From JANWXR01 sp964608265 (GTDB lineage Bacteria; Chloroflexota; Anaerolineae; Anaerolineales; UBA6663): a stretch of DNA of 64,000 bases. Positions within the stretch are counted from its first letter, which is position 1. Each line of letters opens with the position of its first letter. The position numbers and the translations under genes are program-made. The notes beneath the pieces are model-generated. The model searched no databases and had not been told where the DNA came from. It worked only from the letters and a program-made list of their open reading frames with translations. Below are positions 27,419 through 35,300 of this stretch, piece after piece. The stretch covers positions 38,828-102,827 of the forward strand of contig CAZSNP010000007.1 in assembly GCA_964608265.1 (NCBI GenBank), in the 5' to 3' direction.

Positions 27419-28533
27419 AAACGTTGCTATTGGCGCGGGCTGATGTGCAAATGATCGCCGAGCGAGTAGGTGTGAACGGCTTGATGGACGAATTGATCCG
27501 CCGGCTGGCGCTGGCATTCCGCCAATATGATCCGAGCATCGTCAGCATCCCTGCGCGTGCCGGTTTCAGTTATGCGACACCCAACCCCGGGTTGATCGAG
27601 TGGATGCCGGTGATGGCAGGCAACAAAGTCACCATCAAGGTCGTCGGCTACCACCCCACGAACCCCGCCCTCCGCAACCTGCCGACAATTATCTCAACCA
27701 TCAACGCGTATGATACGCGCACCGGTCACTGGCTGAGCGTGGCGGACGGGAATCTGCTTACGGCCTTGCGAACAGGGGCTGCTTCCGCCGTCGCCAGCCA
27801 GCTCCTCGCCCACCCCGAAAGTCGCATCGTCGGCATTATCGGCGCGGGGATGCAGGCCATCACCCAGCTGCACGCGCTCTCGCGCGTGTACAGTCTCGAG
27901 GCGGCCCTGGTTTATGATGTCGATCCGCAGGCCAATCGTACTTTCCGGGATCGCGCCGCTTTCCTCGATCTTGAAATAGGCGTCGTTGACGCTGGCTCAC
28001 TCGATTTTCTCGTGCGCTCCGCCGACATCCTGTGCACCTGCACTTCGGTGGAAATCGGCGCCGGGCCGGTCTTCGCGGACGGTGAGCATAAGCCGTGGCT
28101 GCATGTCAATGCGGTCGGTTCCGATTTTCCGGGGAAGTTCGAAGTGCCGCTGCCGTTTCTGCAACGCAGCTTCGTCTGTCCGGATTTCCCCGAGCAAGCC
28201 ATCCGGGAAGGCGAGTGCCAGCGACTGGCCCCGCACGAGATCGGCCCGATGCTGGCCGAGGTGGTGCAAAACCCGGAGCGATATCAACACGCCCGCGAGA
28301 TCACCACCGTGTTCGATTCCACCGGCTGGGCGCTCGAGGACATGGTGGTGCTGGATATGTTTTGTGATTACGCCGCTGATCTGGGGATTGGATCGCTGGC
28401 TGAAATTGAAAGCGTCGCGCCCGACCCACGTGATCCCTATTTCTTTGTGCACCAATCTGACAAGCTGCCGCTTGAGAAGCTGGAATATATGAGGGCAGGC
28501 AAGGACGGCAATGGACTTTTCGTGGAACGCTGA
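27415..28533 (+). CDS. Ornithine cyclodeaminase/mu-crystallin family enzyme
   Basis: The 372-residue Rossmann-fold protein shows NLLTALRTGAASAVAS, the nucleotide motif GIIGAGMQAITQLHAL and NAVGSDFPGKFE, the family's catalytic-Asp segment. Members turn ornithine to proline, lysine to pipecolate, or make other cyclic or reduced amino acids. Here, just before a prolyl-dehydrogenase-like enzyme and an adenylation enzyme, ornithine to proline is the simplest role (inference). The TTG start overlaps the upstream TGA. The C-terminus overlaps the next gene by 23 bp. Confidence 0.85.
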   Translation: MKTLLLARADVQMIAERVGVNGLMDELIRRLALAFRQYDPSIVSIPARAGFSYATPNPGLIEWMPVMAGNKVTIKVVGYHPTNPALRNLPTIISTINAYDTRTGHWLSVADGNLLTALRTGAASAVASQLLAHPESRIVGIIGAGMQAITQLHALSRVYSLEAALVYDVDPQANRTFRDRAAFLDLEIGVVDAGSLDFLVRSADILCTCTSVEIGAGPVFADGEHKPWLHVNAVGSDFPGKFEVPLPFLQRSFVCPDFPEQAIREGECQRLAPHEIGPMLAEVVQNPERYQHAREITTVFDSTGWALEDMVVLDMFCDYAADLGIGSLAEIESVAPDPRDPYFFVHQSDKLPLEKLEYMRAGKDGNGLFVER

Positions 28534-29656
28534 GCAACAGGCGCTGCAAGGGGCCATCATTGAGTTTGCGCAATCTGAATTAAACGCCGACCTCACCGAA
28601 CGAGACCGGCAGGGTGGTTTCTCGACCGAGCTGTGGCGGCGCTGCGGCCAGGCCGGTCTGCTCGGCCTGAATGCCCCGGTGGAATTCGGGGGTCGAGGCT
28701 GTGATGTGCTCACCACCGTAGCCGGGCTGGAGGCATTGGGTTACGGCTGTCGCGATAACGGCCTGACCTTCGCCGTGGCCGCACAGCTCACCAGCGTGCT
28801 GGCCACCGTCGCCGGTTTCGCCAACGCGGCTCAGAAGGAGCGCTATCTGCGCGGGCTGTGCTCGGGTGAGCGGATCGGCTGCTACGCCATCACCGAGCCG
28901 GAGACCGGCTCCGACGCCTACAACCTGCGCACCACGGCGGTCAAAGCCGAGGGCGGCTACATCCTCAACGGCCGCAAGCTGTTCATCACCTTCAGCCCGG
29001 TAGCCGATTTTGCCATTATCTTCGCCATGACCAACCCCCGGGCCGGCAAGTGGGGGCTGAGCATCTTCTTCGTGGATCGCGGTGCGCCCGGCATCGCCTT
29101 CAGCCCGGTGATGGAGAAGATGGGCCTGCGCACCGTGCCGATGGGGGAAATCACCCTTACCGATTGTTTTGTGCCGGCTGAGAACCTGCTTGGCCGCGAG
29201 GGCTCCGGCGCCAGCATCTTCAACGACTCGCAGGAGTGGGAGCGCGCCTGCATCATGGCGCCGGCGCTCGGCGCTATGGCGCGCCAACTGGAGACGTGTA
29301 TCCGTTTCGCGCGCGAGCGGCAGGCCTTTGGCCAATCCATCGGCAAGTTCCAGGCCATCTCCCATCGCATCGCCGAGATGACGCTGCGGCTGGAGAGCGC
29401 GCGGCTCATCACGTATCAAGCCGCGTGGCGCAAACAGTCCGGCCAGGCCGCCATGCTCGATGCCGCCCTGGCCAACCTGGCCGTCAGCGAATCGTTTGTG
29501 GCCTCCAGCCTGGATGCGGTGCGCATCCACGGCGCGCGCGGCTACGTCACCGAGTATGAAGTGGAGCGCGAACTGCGCGATGCCATCGGCGGGCCGATTT
29601 ACGGCGGCACCTCGGACATCCAGCGCAACATCGTCGCCCGTTCACTGGGTTTGTGA
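28511..29656 (+). CDS. Acyl-CoA dehydrogenase-family oxidase, PigA/PltE-like (prolyl-ACP dehydrogenase)
   Basis: The 381-residue flavoprotein has all ACAD landmarks: ITEPETGSDAYN, GGYILNGRKLFIT, FARERQAFGQSIGKFQ and YGGTSDIQRNIVARSLGL. From memory it follows PigA of prodigiosin synthesis closely, e.g. NDSQEWERACI and the AWRKQSGQ region. Those enzymes oxidise prolyl-S-carrier to pyrrolyl-2-carboxyl-S-carrier with FAD. A stand-alone adenylation enzyme and carrier protein follow, completing the usual trio. The proline substrate is inferred from family and context. Confidence 0.85.
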   Translation: MDFSWNAEQQALQGAIIEFAQSELNADLTERDRQGGFSTELWRRCGQAGLLGLNAPVEFGGRGCDVLTTVAGLEALGYGCRDNGLTFAVAAQLTSVLATVAGFANAAQKERYLRGLCSGERIGCYAITEPETGSDAYNLRTTAVKAEGGYILNGRKLFITFSPVADFAIIFAMTNPRAGKWGLSIFFVDRGAPGIAFSPVMEKMGLRTVPMGEITLTDCFVPAENLLGREGSGASIFNDSQEWERACIMAPALGAMARQLETCIRFARERQAFGQSIGKFQAISHRIAEMTLRLESARLITYQAAWRKQSGQAAMLDAALANLAVSESFVASSLDAVRIHGARGYVTEYEVERELRDAIGGPIYGGTSDIQRNIVARSLGL

Positions 29657-31251
29657 GTGAGATGATCTATTTGCTGCCGCACATCCTCGATCACAGCGCC
29701 GCACGCTATCCGGATCATGAAGCGATGCGCTGCAACAATCAGGCGTTGACGTACGCCGAATGGCACCGGCGCGCGACGGCGCTGGCGCATGTGCTGGCTG
29801 AGAACGGTGTGCGCCGGGGCGACCGCGTGGGCATTTATCTCCACAAAAGCCTCGAGACGGCGGTGGCGATCTACGGGATTTGGAAAGCGGGCGCGGCTTA
29901 CGTCCCGCTCGACCCGCTGGCCCCGCCGGGGCGGCTGACGTTCGCTCTCAACGATTGCGGCATCCGGCACCTCATCACCCAGCCCGCCAGGCTCGAGGCG
30001 GTGAGACAACTGTTGCCCGAGACAAAGATCGAATGTGTCATCGGCGTCTCCGACGAATTGCCGGTGCGAACCGTGAGCTGGGAGAAGGTGTACGGCGCAA
30101 GCCTGTCCGCGCCCGAGGTGTTGCTGATGGAGGCTGACCTGGCGTATGTGATGTACACCTCCGGTTCCACCGGCACGCCCAAAGGCCTGATGCACACGCA
30201 TGCCAGCGGGCTGGCCTACGCGCGGCTCTCGGCAGAGCAATACGCCGTCACCCACACCGACCGGCTGGGCAACCACTCGCCCCTGCACTTCGACATGAGC
30301 ACGTTCGAGTATTTCACCGGGCCGCTGTGCGGGGCCACCACCGTCATCATCCCCGAGCCGGTGACGCGGCTGCCCGCCAGCCTGTCCAGGCTCATCGAGA
30401 CGGAGCGGCTGACGATCTGGTATTCGGTCACCACCGCCCTCGTGCAGATGATACTGCGCGGCGCGCTGCCGCAGCGCGATCTCTCCTCGTTGCGCTGGAT
30501 CAATTACGGCGGCGAGCCTTTCCCGCCGCAGAAGCTGCGCGAGTTGCAGAAGCTGGCGCCGGGTGCGCAAATCAGCAACGTTTATGGCCCGGCGGAAGTC
30601 AACCAATGTACGTACTACACCGTGCCCCCGTTGCCCGAGGACTACGACGAGTCCATCCCGATTGGCGCAGTGTGGGCAGACTCCGAAGGGCTGCTGCTCG
30701 GCGACGACGATGCGCCGGTGGCCGACGGCGAGATCGGTGAACTGGTGGTGCGCACGCCGACGATGATGCGCGGGTACTGGGGGCGGCCCGACCTCAACGC
30801 CAAAGCCTTCTACCGCCGCAAAGTTTTCGATCACTACGACGATGTGTTTTATCGCACCGGCGATTTGATGAAACGCGATGCGGATGGGCTGCTGCGCTTC
30901 TGCGGGCGCAGGGATCGGCAGATCAAGACGCGCGGCTACCGGGTGGAATTGGACGAAGTGGAGACTGCGTTGTCGCTGCACCCGGCGGTGGGCGAGTGCG
31001 CGGTGTATGCCGTGCCGGACGGGGAAGGCAGCCAATGGGTGGAAGCGGCCGTCATCGTCAAACGCCCGGCTACCGAAGCTGCCGTCACCGAAGCCAAACT
31101 GAAGGCCGATGTGGCGACGCGCGTGCCCGCGTATGCCGTGCCGCGCGCGATCCGTTTTCTGGATGACTTCCCGCGCACCGCCACCGGCAAGATTGACCGG
31201 CGCGCGTTGCAGCATATTGTTCGGACGGAGAATGAGACTCATGCCGGATAG
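29653..31251 (+). CDS. Stand-alone adenylation enzyme (probable prolyl-AMP ligase, PltF/RedM type)
   Basis: The 532-residue AMP-forming ligase has A3 YTSGSTGTPKG, A5 VYGPAEVNQ, A7 YRTGD, A8 GRRDRQIKTRGYRVELDEVE and the A10 Lys in TGKIDR. The Asp that binds the amino group is present in HFDMSTFEY. Hand alignment of the pocket gives D-M-F-Y-I-Y-V-Q-C; the Tyr and Cys agree with the proline code recalled for PltF/RedM (DLLYLALVCK), the rest is only similar. Predicted role: load the free carrier protein at 31998-32288. GTG 29653 overlaps the previous stop. Confidence 0.82.
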   Translation: MSEMIYLLPHILDHSAARYPDHEAMRCNNQALTYAEWHRRATALAHVLAENGVRRGDRVGIYLHKSLETAVAIYGIWKAGAAYVPLDPLAPPGRLTFALNDCGIRHLITQPARLEAVRQLLPETKIECVIGVSDELPVRTVSWEKVYGASLSAPEVLLMEADLAYVMYTSGSTGTPKGLMHTHASGLAYARLSAEQYAVTHTDRLGNHSPLHFDMSTFEYFTGPLCGATTVIIPEPVTRLPASLSRLIETERLTIWYSVTTALVQMILRGALPQRDLSSLRWINYGGEPFPPQKLRELQKLAPGAQISNVYGPAEVNQCTYYTVPPLPEDYDESIPIGAVWADSEGLLLGDDDAPVADGEIGELVVRTPTMMRGYWGRPDLNAKAFYRRKVFDHYDDVFYRTGDLMKRDADGLLRFCGRRDRQIKTRGYRVELDEVETALSLHPAVGECAVYAVPDGEGSQWVEAAVIVKRPATEAAVTEAKLKADVATRVPAYAVPRAIRFLDDFPRTATGKIDRRALQHIVRTENETHAG

Positions 31252-31975
31252 CGAACGCCAGCGCCGGCACGTAATCCTGGCGCTCGTTGCCGCGGTGAGT
31301 GTCGCGGCGTTCTTCGGGCTGCTGGGGTTGTCACCCGAACGGTGGGCCGATGGTTCTGGCCTCAAGGCCGACGACCTGCGCTGGCGGCTGAGCCTGTCGC
31401 TGGCGTATACGGCGCTGGCCTTCCTGGCGGGCACGCTCATCATTGGGCCATTACACGTGTTGCGCCACCCGACCCGGCCGGCCAATCACATGCTGCGGCG
31501 CGATGTGGGTTGGTGGGCCGGCGGGTTGTCCCTGGGCCACATGCTGGTCGGCGCGCTTGTGCACATTGAGGGCTGGCAAGTCTGGCAATTGTTTTTTCAT
31601 GCCTGGCCCGGGCCGGGCAACTGGTTTCCGTTTCATTGGACGGTCTTTGGATTGGCGAACACCGTCGGCCTGCTTCAGGCGTGCCTGCTGGCGCTGCTGC
31701 TCACTATTTCCAACAACCGGGCGATGCGCCGCCTGGGTGTGGGGCGCTGGAAATGGTTGCAACGCCTGAGTTACGCCGCCTTTGGCCTCATCGGCGTACA
31801 CGGGCTGGCGTACCAGTACATCGAGGGCCGGTTGTGGCTTGCGCGCTGGTCTGTTCGCGCGCTGTTGGCCGCCGTCATCGCCATTCAGATATTCGGCCTC
31901 ATCTCCGTCCTGCGGCGGCGCTTTACAACGGCGTCGTCGCGCCCGGCTTCAACCATCGGCTCCACGACATCGTGA
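31241..31975 (+). CDS. Ferric-reductase-like transmembrane heme protein
   Basis: The 244-residue protein has about six membrane helices with conserved His pairs: LSLGHMLVGALVH in one helix and GVHGLAYQYIE in another, preceded by RRDVGWW and WKWLQRLSYAAFG. This is the layout of MsrQ/YedZ and ferric-reductase-like proteins that bind heme b. No FAD/NAD domain is attached. Its place between the adenylation enzyme and the carrier suggests a redox task in the pathway, such as taking electrons from the dehydrogenase; that is inference. ATG 31241 suits the GGAG at 31227-31230. Confidence 0.75.
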   Translation: MPDSERQRRHVILALVAAVSVAAFFGLLGLSPERWADGSGLKADDLRWRLSLSLAYTALAFLAGTLIIGPLHVLRHPTRPANHMLRRDVGWWAGGLSLGHMLVGALVHIEGWQVWQLFFHAWPGPGNWFPFHWTVFGLANTVGLLQACLLALLLTISNNRAMRRLGVGRWKWLQRLSYAAFGLIGVHGLAYQYIEGRLWLARWSVRALLAAVIAIQIFGLISVLRRRFTTASSRPASTIGSTTS

Positions 31976-31997
31976 GATACCTTTTTGGGTAAGGGTC

Positions 31998-32288
31998 ATG
32001 ATCAACCAGTCAACACAAACATTCGTTTCCAACCTTGCCGCTGTCGATATCAGAGACCGCCTGCGCCGCTTCATCACAAACGAATTGCTGTTCGAGCAAA
32101 GCCTGGTGCTGAACGATGACGACGACCTGCTGTTGAGCGGGCTGGTGGATTCTCTCGGCGTGGTGCGGCTGGTCACCTTCATCGAGACCGAATTCCATGT
32201 CGTCGTGCCGCCGGAGGACGTGGTGTTGGAAAATTTTCAGACGTTGACGGCGATGAGCGAGTACCTGCAAAAGAAACCCCGGGGATAG
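31998..32288 (+). CDS. Stand-alone peptidyl carrier protein (PltL-like)
   Basis: The 96-residue acidic helical protein has the phosphopantetheine site GLVDSLGVVRL. The stretch after it (FIETEF, VVLENFQTL) resembles carriers that pair with prolyl-AMP ligases and dehydrogenases in pyrrole formation. It should carry the starter unit to the first condensation domain of the next gene. It starts 22 bp after the membrane protein gene. Confidence 0.87.
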   Translation: MINQSTQTFVSNLAAVDIRDRLRRFITNELLFEQSLVLNDDDDLLLSGLVDSLGVVRLVTFIETEFHVVVPPEDVVLENFQTLTAMSEYLQKKPRG

Positions 32289-32303
32289 GGGCGCAATCAC
32301 ACA

Positions 32304-35300
32304 ATGACATCTGCCAGCCCTAGCGGTCTCTCCACTGTTCCTGTTCACGATGAAATGTTCGCGCGTTCCAACCTCACGCGGGCGCAATTCCTAATCTGGC
32401 TGGGCCAGCAGCTCACGCCGGATGTGCCCCTGTACAACATGATCCAGACCTTTGCCTTCACGGGCGAGCTGGATGCAGACCGTTTCGTCCGCGCGTTTCA
32501 ACGTGTCGTGGACGGGACCGACGCGCTGCGCACCGTGATCCAGCAAGACGATGGCGTGCCGTTTCAGCGCGTGCTGCCGGCGTTGGCTTTCTCGGTGGAG
32601 AGCGTTGACCTGAGCGCCCACGCCGATCCGCAAGCCGCCTATGCTCTTTGGCTTGATCAGCGCCGTCTGCGGCTGAGCGACCTCGGCACGCGCCTGTTCG
32701 ACACCGCGCTCGTCCGGCTCGCCGCTGATCGCTGGGTGTGGTACCTCAGCCAGCATCACCTCATCACCGATGGGTTTGGCTTCCTCAACGTCTACAAGCG
32801 CACCGCACAGATGTATGAGCGGTTGGCGAACGGGCAGGCCGATCTGCCCGCGTGGCCGCAGTTCGCCGACTATCAAAAGTTCGAGCGGGACTTCCGGGCC
32901 ACCGCCGGCTACGCCAAAGCTGAGGCCTACTGGCAGAACAAAACCGCCGCTGCGGAACCGCTGGCCTTCTTCGATAAGCTGTCCGGCCAGCGCGGCACGC
33001 GGACTGAACGCGTGGTGTGTGATCTGGGCGTGGAGCGCTCCGCGAAGTTGCGGGCGCAGGCGGCCAGCAGGGAGTTGCGCGCCCTCAGCACCGACCTGGC
33101 GCTGTACAACCTCTTCGCCACGCTCACCGCCGCCTATCTCCATCGCGCCACCGGGCGCACCCAACTGGCCATCGGCACGCCGTTTCACAACCGGCCAACG
33201 CCGGCCTTCAAAGACACGGTCGGCGTCTTTATCGAGATTGGCCCTTTACTGGTGGAGGTGGCGGATGACGACACCTTTCTCACGCTGCACAAGCGCGTGG
33301 CGCGCGAGGTGCAGAGCAGCCTGGCCAACGCCCGGCCCGGCGTCAGCCGCGCCGAACTAAATCGCGCCTATGAGGTGTTGCTCAACTTCGTCAATGTGCA
33401 GTTCCCGCCCTTTGCCGGCCTCGCGCCCGAGGTGGAGTGGGTCCACGCGGAGGCCGGTGACAGCGCGCACAGCCTGCGCCTGCAGGTGGCTGATTTCGGC
33501 GCGACGGGCAGCTTCGCCCTGCACTTCGATTTCAATGCCAGCGTCTTCACGGCGCAACAACAGCGGTGGGCGATTGCCCAGTTCCTGCGCGTGGTGGATG
33601 CTTTCCTGGCGGAGCCCTCCCGCGGCGTCAATGCCTTCAGCCTGCAAACCGAAGCCGAGCGGCAGGGGCTGGTTGTGGAGTACAACGCTTCCGCCGCGCC
33701 GTATCCAGCCGATCAGACGATTGTGCAGTTGTTCGAGGCCCAGGTGGCCCGCACCCCGCACGACGAAGCCATCCGCTTCGGCGCGCAGTCGCTGACCTAT
33801 GCGGAGCTGAACGCGCGCGCCAATCAAATGGCCGCGCACCTGCGCCCCCTCGGCGTCGGCGCCGATCAATTGGTGGTGCTCTACATGGAGCACTCCATCG
33901 AAGTGGTTGTGGCCGTCCTCGGCGTGCTGAAGGCGGGCGGGGCATATGTGCCCGTTGACCCGGCCAACCCCAAAGAGCGGCTGGCGTTCATGCTGAAGGA
34001 TATCGAGGAGGGCCTCGGCGGCGCCGCGCCGGTGCTCATCACGCAAACGCGTTTGGCGAACGAACTGCCGCAGAGCATTGCGCGCGTCATCACGCTTGAC
34101 GCCGACTTCGGCGCCATCGCCCAATCTCCAATCACCAATCCGCCGGTCGCTGCCTCCCCTCACCACCTGGCCTACGTCATTTTCACCTCCGGCTCCACCG
34201 GCAAGCCGAAAGGGGTGATGATCGAGCATCGCAGCCTGGTCAACTATATCTGGTGGGCTAACGCGCAATACGCGCAGGGCGAACGGCTGAGCTGGCCGCT
34301 GTTCTCTTCGCTCTCGTTCGATCTCACCGTCACCTCGGTCTTCACACCGCTCATCGCCGGCGGCCGCATCGTCGTCTATCGCGAAGACCCCGGCGTGCGC
34401 GGCATGGTGATCTTCCAGGTTGTCGAAGATAACGCCGTAGACATCGTCAAACTCACGCCCGCGCACCTGGCGATGATCAAGGACCGCAACCTGCGCGCCA
34501 CGCGCCTCCGCAAGTTCATCGTCGGCGGTGAGGATTTCAAGACCGAGTTGGCGCGTGACATCACGCACAACTTCGGCTGGCCGGTCGAGATCTATAACGA
34601 ATACGGCCCCACCGAGGCCACGGTGGGCTGCATGATCCACCGTTACGATGAAGCGCGCGACACTGCGCCGTCGGTGCCCATCGGCGTGCCGGCGGCCAAC
34701 GCGGGCGTTTACGTGCTCGATGCGCACCTGAATCCGGCGCCCTCCGGCGTCATTGGTGAAATGTACCTGGCCGGGGATGGGCTGGCGCGCGGCTACTTCA
34801 ATCGGCCCGAATTGACGGCCGAGAGATTTGTTGAGCCTGATTCACCAACCCTCCCGGCGCGTCTGTACAGGACCGGCGACATCGCCCGCTGGACGGCGGA
34901 CGGTCGCATGGAGTTTCTGGGCCGTGCGGATCACCAGGTGAAGATCAGCGGCGCGCGGATCGAACTGGGCGAGATCGAAGCGCGGTTGCTGCAACATCCC
35001 GCGGTGAGCGAGTGCGTGGTCACCGTCACGCAGAGCACGGCCGCCGCGACGCCGGCGGAAGCGGACTACTGCGCGCGTTGCGGCCTGGCCTCCAACTTCC
35101 CCGGCGTCAGCTACGACGAGGCCGGGGTGTGCAACTTCTGCCGAGCGTATGACGGCTACAAAGACAAGGCCGAGGCGTACTTCAAGACGCCGAGCGAATT
35201 CGGCGCTCTCGCCGCGCAGATGAAGGCCGCGCGCACCGGCGATTACGACTGTGTGGTGCTGTTCAGCGGCGGCAAGGACAGCGCATACATGCTCTATCAG

